Assembly: GCA_913049785.1 (NCBI GenBank)
Contig: CAJWXP010000013.1
Span: 1-57,513 of the forward strand
Reading direction: 5' to 3'
Length of the DNA: 57,513 nucleotides
Source: an uncultured Dehalococcoidia bacterium
Lineage (GTDB): Bacteria; Chloroflexota; Dehalococcoidia; Lucifugimonadales; UBA1127
Each line of letters opens with the position of its first letter. Within the stretch, counting starts at the first letter, position 1. Shown here piece after piece: positions 46,699-54,034 of the stretch. The notes under the pieces are model-generated. The model did no database searches, was not told the DNA's origin, and was given only the letters and a program-made list of their open reading frames with translations. A program made the position numbers and the translations under genes.

Positions 46699-47846
46699 AT
46701 GGATAGAGACCGAAAAGGAAATTCGTATATGGGATAGGCATCCTCGGCGTGGCGTTGGTGGTATTTTTCTGGGTCAGCACAGCTAACACCATCGATGAGG
46801 CTAAAGAGATCGCTCTCGCGAAACCTGCCTTGGATCTGGTCGATAGAGAACGACTGGTCGTTTCGCCTGAGATCGACGGCACCGACCTGACGTTGCTGAT
46901 ACCTCTGCCCGACCTTGTGTTCGACGGCACCGGCGTGTTCTCAACCGACAGAGGCACCGTCGACCCCGACACCAGGTTTCCACGCCAACTCATTCCGAAG
47001 GATGGCATACGCCCCGTCTATGACCCAACGTTCGTGACTGTGCCTGAGGTTATTTTGAGTCGAGACGACCTGGTGATAGGCCTGAACATAAACGGCGACT
47101 CGCGAGCCTATCCCATCAGCGTGCTGGAACGCAGGGAGATGGTTAACGACGTTGTGGGAGGCGTGCCTATCCTGGCGACCTGGTGACCCATCTGCGGCAC
47201 CGGTCTGGTTCGTGACCGGCGGATAGATGGAGTAGCCCACACCTTTGGGAACTACGGCGCACTCTTCATGAACGCCATGACCTGGTACGACCATGAGACG
47301 GACACGTTGTGGTCGCAACCAAACGGCGCAGCCCTCAAAGGAGAGTATGCAGGCCTTCGACTCGCGATGATCGCAACCAGCATAGAGCCCTGGGGGACGT
47401 GGAAGCGTGACAACCCCGATACCCTGGTGCTTTCCGGCCCCGGCCTGAACCCCGGATTCTCCTTCGATCCGTTCGATGGTCGACAAGGCCAGTACGTGCT
47501 TGGCGTGACGCTGGGGGACGACGCACGGGCCTACCCCCTTCGATCTCGTCAGCGGCAGGGGCGTCACCAACGACTTCATCGGCGATGTGCCTGTGCTAGT
47601 CGTCGCGGACCCCAGGGACAGGTCGGCCCACCTGTTTGTGCGCCAAATCGGCGAAGAGCCACTGAAGTTCGTACTGGAGGCGGAGAGTTGCGGGACGTGG
47701 AGACGGGCAGCCTGTGGAGCCCATTCACCGGGCTGGCGTTACAGGGTGAGTTCCGTGGTCAAGGCATGCGACAGATACCCTTCAGCACCGCATATTACTG
47801 GGCTTGGGAAGACTTCTATCCACAGACCACGTTCTACAGGGATTAA
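46699..47846 (+). CDS. DUF3179-domain protein, candidate selenoprotein (U-P-x-C) with three single-base frameshifts
   Basis: From ATG 46699, with one A restored in the A4 run at 46713, the protein begins MDRDRKRKFVYGIG plus one membrane helix, then an exported domain. It reaches MVNDVVGGVPILATW, TGA at 47184-47186, then PICGTGLVRDRRIDG in the same frame. DUF3179 proteins have CPLCGTA at this place, so the TGA replaces the first Cys of the CPxC motif. Further DUF3179 hallmarks follow: FGNYGALFMNAMTWYDHETD, SLWSPFTGLALQGEFRG. Two compensating indels (an extra C in the C5 run near 47535, a missing G near 47683) shift the middle. A SECIS-like hairpin is at 47200-47219. The function of DUF3179 is unknown. 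Confidence 0.65.
47200..47219 (+). promoter_or_regulatory. Candidate bacterial SECIS element of the DUF3179 gene
   Basis: CCGGTC (47200-47205) pairs perfectly with GACCGG (47214-47219) around the loop UGGUUCGU. The loop begins 19 nt after the UGA, with G at its second and third positions, reminiscent of the GGU of the E. coli fdhF loop. Confidence 0.6.
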
Positions 47847-47850
47847 AGTG

Positions 47851-48093
47851 CTAGGCTTTCTGATACCCCAATCGGTCCAGCTCTGTGTTGAGCGTTGGGG
47901 CCCATGCTTCCAGCGGTGTGCTCAGGGGTAGCGTTATCTCAAGGCTACCATCTTCGGCTCGTTGGACTAGGCCGGGATCCTCTTTGCTCAACTCCACACT
48001 GATGGTTTCTCTATCAATTCCGAACGTGTCCGTGACATCGAACACCTGAGCCATGTCAGCCATGGTGATGATGTCTGAGAATTCCTCTGTCAT
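47851..48093 (-). CDS. Small acidic hypothetical protein
   Basis: An 80-residue protein starting MTEEFSDIITMADMAQVFDV with GGAG upstream. It resembles no family I know. The sequence (DRETISVELSKEDPGL, LEITLPLSTPLEAW) suggests a small beta-rich domain. It is convergent with the DUF3179 gene, four bases from its stop, and divergent from the Rieske gene. Confidence 0.5.
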   Translation of the reverse strand: MTEEFSDIITMADMAQVFDVTDTFGIDRETISVELSKEDPGLVQRAEDGSLEITLPLSTPLEAWAPTLNTELDRLGYQKA

Positions 48094-48131
48094 TAAGTTT
48101 CTCCGTTTATCTAGCGTTATGTCCAATGAAG

Positions 48132-48159
48132 TTGACACGTATAGCCCCGCGGCCATACT
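48132..48159 (+). promoter_or_regulatory. Promoter of the Rieske oxygenase gene
   Basis: TTGACA at 48132-48137, a 16-base spacer and CATACT at 48154-48159 lie about 90 bases before the ATG at 48249. Confidence 0.45.
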
Positions 48160-48248
48160 ATTTTTGCAATTGTACCGTGGTTATGCGGTTTAGCGGCAAC
48201 CTGCAAAACATGCTGCTGCTCATAAATAATACAAGGGAGGGTTTTTCT

Positions 48249-49544
48249 ATGCTTAGCGTTGAAGAAAACGATATGTTGACCCAGACCGGCCCAGGCACCC
48301 CGATGGGTGATCTGTTCCGACGGCACTGGATTCCGGCACTCTTGGCCGAGGAGATTCCCGGCGCCGATTGCACACCGGTCCGCGTGCAACTTCTGAGCGA
48401 GAATTTGATCGCCTTCCGTGACTCCGATGGCAAACCCGGTCTCATCGACGCTTACTGCCCACACCGTGGCGCGCCTTTGTTCTTTGGTCGAAACGAAGAA
48501 TGCGGTCTACGCTGCGTGTACCACGGGTGGAAGTTCGATGTGAACGGCAATTGTGTTGACCTCCCCAACAGCCCGGAGGGGGAGACGTACAAGGACAAGG
48601 TCAACATCAAGGCATATCCGTCCTTTGATAAGGGCGGCATCATCTGGACATACATGGGGCCCGCTGACAAAGAACCCCCCAAGCCTACATTCGAGTGGCT
48701 TGAGGTTGGCGAGAACCAGCGTTACCTCCGCAAGTACTGGCTGCGATGCAACTACTTCCAGGCAGTGGAAGGCGACTACGATCCCAGCCACGCATACTTC
48801 CTGCACAGCACACTAGACAACAATGAGGGCAACCCCGGGCGTCGGTTTGGCGCAGGCGTGTTCAACAGTTTCCTGAACCGCACGTTCGCCGACTACATAG
48901 ATACGGACTACGGCATCATGAACGTGGCTGTATCCACAACGGCTGATGGACAGCAGCAGGCCAACATCGGTCACTTCTACATGCCCTCCTACAGCTCAGC
49001 AGGCATAGCCGGCCCTGACGTGTTCTCGAGCAACATGCGCATCCCCATCGACGATGAAAGTTGCTACATGTACCGGCTCCGCTGGAGCTATAACCCCTTC
49101 ACCGACGCGCAGAGCGCCGAGGACAAGTACGGTGGGTATACGTACCCTGAGCAGATTCCCGGCACCTTCCTTGCCGTTGAGAACAAGGACAACGAGTACC
49201 TCATTGACAGGGTGGCTCAGAAGAACTACTCCTTCACTGGCATCAAAGCGTTTCCTGTACAGGATCTGGCATTGGTGGAAGACCAGTGGGGCCCTCGAGC
49301 CCACCGGAATCTTGAGAGGCTGGTCAGCTCTGATGAGTCCATCATCAAGGTGCGACGTCGCCTGTTGGATGCTGCACGTGCATTGATGGAAGGCCAAGAG
49401 CCCTCAGGCCCAAGCAACCCGGACTCCTACCGTGTGCACACCGCGCGGGTGACAGTGCCGGGCGATATGTCGGCGCAGGACGCCATTGAAGCGGCTAAGT
49501 CCCGAATGGTCGGCCCATCAACATGGGAAGCCACCAAGGCCTAA
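48249..49544 (+). CDS. Rieske 2Fe-2S aromatic ring-hydroxylating oxygenase alpha subunit
   Basis: A 431-residue oxygenase. The Rieske centre is YCPHRGAPLFF then CGLRCVYHGWKFD (C-x-H...C-x-x-H, about residues 69-94). The mononuclear iron region is GDYDPSHAYFLHST near residue 178, with the Asp and two His residues. The layout is that of phthalate 4,5-dioxygenase-type enzymes. The ATG at 48249 follows AAGGGAGGG. It may start breakdown of an aromatic or related compound; the substrate is unknown. No reductase gene is adjacent. Confidence 0.92.
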   Translation: MLSVEENDMLTQTGPGTPMGDLFRRHWIPALLAEEIPGADCTPVRVQLLSENLIAFRDSDGKPGLIDAYCPHRGAPLFFGRNEECGLRCVYHGWKFDVNGNCVDLPNSPEGETYKDKVNIKAYPSFDKGGIIWTYMGPADKEPPKPTFEWLEVGENQRYLRKYWLRCNYFQAVEGDYDPSHAYFLHSTLDNNEGNPGRRFGAGVFNSFLNRTFADYIDTDYGIMNVAVSTTADGQQQANIGHFYMPSYSSAGIAGPDVFSSNMRIPIDDESCYMYRLRWSYNPFTDAQSAEDKYGGYTYPEQIPGTFLAVENKDNEYLIDRVAQKNYSFTGIKAFPVQDLALVEDQWGPRAHRNLERLVSSDESIIKVRRRLLDAARALMEGQEPSGPSNPDSYRVHTARVTVPGDMSAQDAIEAAKSRMVGPSTWEATKA

Positions 49545-49562
49545 GCCAAACCCTTTAACGTG

Positions 49563-49593
49563 AAAAGAGCCCCGAGGGTGTCGGGGCTCTTTT
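49563..49593 (+). terminator. Rho-independent terminator of the Rieske gene
   Basis: AAAAGAGCCCCGA (49563-49575) pairs perfectly with TCGGGGCTCTTTT (49581-49593); a T-run (TTTTCTTTT) follows. Its A-run makes it bidirectional, so it also ends the RidA gene on the other strand. Confidence 0.85.
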
Positions 49594-49619
49594 CTTTTGC
49601 CTGTTCTATATTGGCTAGA

Positions 49620-50006
49620 TTAAAAGACGCATGTGGTCTCTATCTCTATCTTCAAGCTCGGTCGGACCAGAGCTGCACAACCGATAAGGGTGTTCGTCGG
49701 GTAGTTGCCATCAAACATCTCCTCAAACATTGCATTGTTGGCTGCCCGGTTCTCAACCCACTCGTTCACGTCGGTTACAAACGTCGTCAGCTTCACCACG
49801 TCGTTCATGGCCTGGCCTTCCACTTCAAGAATGGCCTTAATGCGCCTCAACGCCTCTCGAAGTTGGTCGGGTAGAGAGCCTTGTTCGGCATCGCTTCCTC
49901 CGGCCGTGCAGCCAGCAATGAAGAACAGGTCACCCGCCTTGACGGCGCGGGAGTACAGGGCCGGGACCGGCGAGATATCGGGGTACTGCTTGTATTCCTT
50001 CTTCAC
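49620..50006 (-). CDS. RidA/YjgF family protein (copy 1)
   Basis: A 128-residue trimeric-fold RidA homologue with the family segments AVKAGDLFFIAGCTAGG, DQLREALRRIKAILEVEG and DVVKLTTFVTDVNEWVEN. The position of the deaminase Arg (R105 in RidA, in PARS or similar) is Asn here (YPTNTLIGCAAL), so it is not a standard enamine deaminase and belongs to a different Rid subgroup. It forms a cluster of three with the next two RidA entries. GGAAAACG-type sequence precedes the ATG. Confidence 0.9.
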   Translation of the reverse strand: MKKEYKQYPDISPVPALYSRAVKAGDLFFIAGCTAGGSDAEQGSLPDQLREALRRIKAILEVEGQAMNDVVKLTTFVTDVNEWVENRAANNAMFEEMFDGNYPTNTLIGCAALVRPSLKIEIETTCVF

Positions 50007-50060
50007 GTTTTCCCTGCGCTATATGTATGCGTTGTATTCTGACTGACCCAGGTTAATTGA

Positions 50061-50438
50061 TTAGAAAACGGCAATCGCCTCTATCTCCACCTTCATACTT
50101 GGCAGGGCGAGTGCAGCACAACCGATCATGGTGTTGGGCGGGTACTTGCCCTGGAAGATGTCCTTGAAGACTGCGTTGATGGCGTCGCCGTTCGCTGCCC
50201 ACTCCTTTACGTCCGTGACGAACGTCGTGAGTTTGACGATGTCGGCGATGGACAGGCCTTCCGCCTCCAATACGCCCTTGATCTTCTCAAGGGTCAGGCG
50301 CACTTGATCCGGCAGGGGTGCTGTGCTGTCACCTGCGGTGCAACCTGCCATGTAGAACGTGTTGCCCACCTTGGTGGCTCGGGAGTAGGCGCCCATCACC
50401 GGCGCGATGTCAGGGTAGTTCTTGAATTCCTTGTCCAT
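50061..50438 (-). CDS. RidA/YjgF family protein (copy 2)
   Basis: A 125-residue paralogue of copy 1 with the same order of segments (ATKVGNTFYMAGCTAG, DQVRLTLEKIKGVLEAEG, DIVKLTTFVTDVKEW). The catalytic Arg position is again Asn (YPPNTMIGCAAL). The ends are EIEAIAVF and EIETTCVF respectively. It lies 54 bases upstream of copy 1 on the same strand. Substrate unknown; the absent Arg suggests hydrolysis or binding of another small molecule. Confidence 0.9.
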   Translation of the reverse strand: MDKEFKNYPDIAPVMGAYSRATKVGNTFYMAGCTAGDSTAPLPDQVRLTLEKIKGVLEAEGLSIADIVKLTTFVTDVKEWAANGDAINAVFKDIFQGKYPPNTMIGCAALALPSMKVEIEAIAVF

Positions 50439-50622
50439 GTGCGGTTTCTTCCGTTATGTGTGTGCACAGCACTCTATAGGAGTGGGAGAATCTGGTCAAA
50501 AGGCATCTTGAGTGTATTATCCAAAACCCTATTAACGATCAAGCGAAATGAAAGCGGGGCTTGCTAGATTAGGAGGGCATTCCTTAGACAGATTCGCCCA
50601 CTTAGCTGGGTGTTTGCCTAAG

Positions 50623-50662
50623 AGGCAGTGAGTCCCCTCGCAAGCGAGAGGACTCACTGCCT
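50623..50662. repeat. 13-bp perfect inverted repeat, long hairpin
   Basis: AGGCAGTGAGTCC (50623-50635) pairs with GGACTCACTGCCT (50650-50662), and CTCG/CGAG extends the stem inside after one C-A mismatch. No T-run follows in either direction. Confidence 0.6.
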
Positions 50663-50774
50663 ACCAAGGGGGTAGCAAGGTAGGCCAGATACTGGGAAAC
50701 CCTAAATCGCTTCAGGGTTGTACATGTTAAAACTTCAAGTCAAGGATAGACTCTTTCAGCGATAGACAAAACTT

Positions 50775-50812
50775 GCGAGGTCTCTGCTCCGATTTTAGAG
50801 CAGAGACCTCGC
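50775..50812 (-). terminator. Terminator of the substrate-binding protein gene
   Basis: GCGAGGTCTCTGCTC (50775-50789) pairs perfectly with GAGCAGAGACCTCGC (50798-50812) around 8 bases. It lies 33 bases past the stop at 50845, and AAGTTTTG follows on the minus strand. Confidence 0.7.
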
Positions 50813-50844
50813 ATACAATCAAAGAATCCAACAGGTAGGCATTC

Positions 50845-52599
50845 CTACTCCTTGACCGCCAAGAACCGCTCAAAGTGGCTGACGGTTCCGAGCGGCACTC
50901 CAGACCACTTGTATGATGCTATAACCTTCGGGTTATAAACCAGCTCCTCTGGCTTCCACACCATTGGGATTGCAATGTGCAGGTCAAAGGTAATGTCTCC
51001 TGTTGTCCGCAAACGCTTATAGACTTCCTTGGTATCAATTACCTCTCGATGGAACGCGATCGCCTTGTCCATCTCTATAAGCTCAATAGCGCCTCCACGG
51101 GGTGACTCACATGAGCAATGGTGAACTCGGAACGTCTGAATATCAACAATGTTGCTCGTTTGATACACGATTCGACCCGTGAGGCCAAAAGCTCTCTGGA
51201 TAGCTCTTGTGACAGTTGCTTCGCGGGCATCAAGTTTAGCCTTAACACCAACTTCGATAAAGTACCCTGCCAAAGCCTCCATTACGTCGGCTTTCTCAGG
51301 AAGCCCACTGGAATGAGTTCCGTCGACCAGTATCTCCAAGGGGTTGTTGGGGCCATAGCCAGCTTCCGCCAGCAAGGCCTTGGCCGCAGCCGGATCGTAT
51401 CCATATTCCGCTTGGAATCTCCTGTCCCAATCTGGGTTCCAGTAAGACCGAGTAGGTACAAAGGCATGGTTGTGAACCGGGATACCCTTGCCACCGAAGA
51501 ATGCAGTGTTGATGGCATCACGATCAACCGCCTTACTCAAGGCTTTTCGCACCCTTATGTCTAGGAAAGGATCCTCACAATGGACATACCCACAAGGAGT
51601 ATTTTGCGTTTCATAGCCACCATACGTCTTGTCAATCACGGGTCCTTGGAACATCGCAGTTCGTTCTCGCGTCAGTACTTGGCCGGTAGCCACCGCCATA
51701 CCCTCGGACACCGCTTGGTTCTGCAAGTCCAACGGGAGTGTGGTGACATGGACTTCCGATGTGAGCAGCGATGCCAGCCGGGTGGAAGCTTCACTCGAGA
51801 ATCGGAACTCAATCTCTTCCCAGTCTGAAGTATAACGCCAGTGCTTGTAAGGAACTCGTTCAACTATGAAATTAACCCCTTGTGTGCGCTCTTTGAACTG
51901 GAAACCGCCTGTACCAGCGGGGGGTCTTGAAGTCAAATCTGGGTCACCACCTAGCTTCTCCAAATCTTTGGCGCTGAAAGGTTCACCTGAAATGACGTTC
52001 CAAGAAGATGAGTTATTCAGAATTTCCGGATTGGATTTGGATATGTTATAGACAATCTCATAGGGACTGACTATCTCAAGATCCACTGCACGATATTGGC
52101 TTCTGTGGGTATGTCGGGAATCTTCTTCGCCATGATTTTTCAACACAGCCGCTACATCGGCTGCAGAGAAATCACCGTTGTCACCGTGGAACCGGACACC
52201 CTCTCGGAGTTGGAATCGTATGGATATCCCGTCAGGCTCAACGGTCCATGATTCGGCCAATTGAGGTATGTGCTCTCCCGTATCCGCGTCGGCGCCGATA
52301 AGCGACTCATGGGTCGCCGCGAAGAACCAAGGGCCCCGGGGGCTTTCGTATCTCCAAGGCATGTTGGTTTCATTACTCGGTGCTGGCGTTGAAATAACCA
52401 GCCGTTTAACTACAGGCTTTGCCTCCGGAGCTGGTGCAACTGTGGCTGGTACCGCAGTTGCAGCCACTGCCGATGTCGAGGGCGAAGATGCGCCTGTAGC
52501 TCCGTCATCACCGTCGCTGCTACACGCCGCCATGAGCATCATTGCCATCAACCCGATAACTAAGATGCTCAAACCGCCACGAAAAGAACGAATAACCAT
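50845..52599 (-). CDS. Peptide/nickel-type ABC transporter substrate-binding lipoprotein (SBP_bac_5)
   Basis: A 584-residue solute-binding protein. The signal (MVIRSFRGGLSILVIGLMA) ends in lipobox MAACSS. Family segments are IPQLAESWTVEPDGISIRFQ, LREGVRFHGDNGDFSAADV and VRKALSKAVDRDAIN. The ATG at 52599 is supported by AAGGGAGG. No permease or ATPase is in the window, so it is an orphan SBP. It is paralogous to the one at the window end. Confidence 0.92.
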   Translation of the reverse strand: MVIRSFRGGLSILVIGLMAMMLMAACSSDGDDGATGASSPSTSAVAATAVPATVAPAPEAKPVVKRLVISTPAPSNETNMPWRYESPRGPWFFAATHESLIGADADTGEHIPQLAESWTVEPDGISIRFQLREGVRFHGDNGDFSAADVAAVLKNHGEEDSRHTHRSQYRAVDLEIVSPYEIVYNISKSNPEILNNSSSWNVISGEPFSAKDLEKLGGDPDLTSRPPAGTGGFQFKERTQGVNFIVERVPYKHWRYTSDWEEIEFRFSSEASTRLASLLTSEVHVTTLPLDLQNQAVSEGMAVATGQVLTRERTAMFQGPVIDKTYGGYETQNTPCGYVHCEDPFLDIRVRKALSKAVDRDAINTAFFGGKGIPVHNHAFVPTRSYWNPDWDRRFQAEYGYDPAAAKALLAEAGYGPNNPLEILVDGTHSSGLPEKADVMEALAGYFIEVGVKAKLDAREATVTRAIQRAFGLTGRIVYQTSNIVDIQTFRVHHCSCESPRGGAIELIEMDKAIAFHREVIDTKEVYKRLRTTGDITFDLHIAIPMVWKPEELVYNPKVIASYKWSGVPLGTVSHFERFLAVKE

Positions 52600-52699
52600 G
52601 AATGCCTCCCTTGTTTTGTTCTCCTTAAGGAGCGTCGCCGGATACATTTCCTTCTTTAAAACAGTCTAATCTTAATGAGAAGTGCTATGCAACCACGCA

Positions 52700-52728
52700 A
52701 AGGTACCGAAACGATAGCTGGCTGTCAA
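52700..52728 (-). promoter_or_regulatory. Possible promoter of the substrate-binding protein gene
   Basis: On the minus strand TTGACA (52728-52723) is followed by a 17-base spacer and TACCTT (52705-52700), a weak -10. It lies 100 bases before the ATG at 52599. Confidence 0.35.
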
Positions 52729-52839
52729 GCGGTGAATAGAAAATTAAATAGTACGATGACCAAAATTCATGATTGTTGAATAGGAAGGACCCCCGTTTTT
52801 CGGTGGGGGACCTTTGGGGTACTCGATTACGCGATTAAA

Positions 52840-53224
52840 CTAAAAAGCGGCAATTGCCTCAATCTCCGCTGGCAGAGTCGGCTTAAGCGATTCTGACATG
52901 TGTATAACGAAATTCCCGGAGTTGTAACCCTGAACATCTCCTCGATGATCCCGTTTATTTCATCGCGGTTTTTGCCCACCCTTCAATGTCGATCACAAAG
53001 GTGGTCAGCTTGGCCACATCGTCCAAAGTCTGTCCTTCTGCCCCCTTGATCGCTTTGATGCGCCCCAGTGTTTCCCGCAATTGGGCTGGGAAACCCTTCG
53101 TGCTCGGCAGAACTGTCGTTGGCCATGCAGCCAGCGATGAAGAACATATTATCGACCCTTACCGCCCGGGTGTATTGGCTAGATACCGGTGCTATATCCG
53201 GGTACTGCTTGTACTTTTTTCCAT
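52840..53224 (-). pseudogene. RidA/YjgF family protein (copy 3), frameshifted
   Basis: The ATG at 53224 begins MEK and the frame shifts at an A6 run, then reads KYKQYPDIAPVSSQYTRAV and MFFIAGCMANDSSAEHEGFP. It shifts at a C3 run to AQLRETLGRIKAIKGAEG then LDDVAKLTTFVIDIEGWAK. It shifts again at an A5 run to NRDEINGIIEEMF and once more near a G3 run before the final AEIEAIAAF. All four breaks are at homopolymers. The reconstructed protein is full-length and clearly homologous to the two intact copies. It may be a real gene with read errors. Confidence 0.75.
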
Positions 53225-54034
53225 GAACCCTCTCCTCCCTGTGTAAGTGCACAGCACAATATGGGAACAAAGAAGCAGGGTCTAAACCGCGGGGCGGTTC
53301 TGCTGCAGGTTGACGGGCCAGCGTTCGCTCAGGCATATCCAGGTCCGTGGACTGCGAAAGGTTGCTACTCACTGTTATCTGTCTCTGATTGCGGTGCAGA
53401 CTACCGAAAAACTGCAAGAATAATCGTTGCTTGTGTTCCAAACCCAGCAAGAGTTGGGATTACCTTGAAGATGAGTCTATCTTTAGAGAACGCTGAAACA
53501 TCAGTGAGGCGTTTATTGATTTGCCCCATGGCAACTTCAGACTTGTATCCATCAGGGACAGAGATATATTGCCAACCAGATTCTAAAGTGACTGGGAATT
53601 CCTCAAGTCATTCAGCGATTATTGTTGGGGCGATCATTCCTTTGAACATTAGACGTAACCACTAAATGAATCTTCGGTGTTTCGTGGGAGGAACCTCCAT
53701 CGGAGCGCCCGGTAACTGTAATCGTCACTTACATGCCAACTTAGCAACCTGTCCAATAAGGAAGAGACTTGAGCAGAGAGAGACGTCTCCACCCTCTTGG
53801 GCTGGCGTGGATGATAAAATTATGTCCTTCACCTTCTATATTTACGGATGGGTAGTTAGGCACCACTTTCTTCCAAGACATGAATAGGGTCATTCTACCC
53901 CTCCTTATCCCAAACAATATGTAAGATGCTCAATTGACAGCGTTATAGTCGTTCACTAGACTCAGGTGGAAGATTTCTTTTTACCCACCGACCTATAAAA
54001 ACCGCATCTCGTACGCTCACACGGAGGACCCGGC
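53225..54034. other. Intergenic region without a supported gene
   Basis: No gene is convincing. Plus-strand frames have no family likeness. On the minus strand a 46-residue frame (MSWKKVVPNYPSVN..., start at 53881) and an 83-codon frame from ATG 53649 to 53401 with an internal TGA at 53610 look protein-like but lack ribosome sites. They may be decayed genes. The region is AT-richer than its flanks. Confidence 0.4.

Larger units (their letters stand above)
50439..50844. other. Intergenic region holding two strong hairpins
   Basis: No gene is visible. The region includes the two hairpins at 50623 and 50775, and a weaker AACCCT/AGGGTT pair near 50698-50720. These separate the RidA genes from the substrate-binding protein gene. 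Confidence 0.4.

Noticed and set aside
53401-53649. A minus-strand 83-codon frame (MFKGMIAPTIIAE, TGA, LEEFPVTLESGWQ...) as a fourth selenoprotein
   Set aside because: The UGA does not fall at a recognisable Cys position, there is no ribosome site and no SECIS-like hairpin 16-37 nt downstream. It may be a decayed gene.
53189-53887. Plus-strand open frames of 158 and 73 codons
   Set aside because: They overlap the RidA copy 3 start and AT-rich spacer, show no family motif or ribosome site, and have protein composition expected of non-coding frames.
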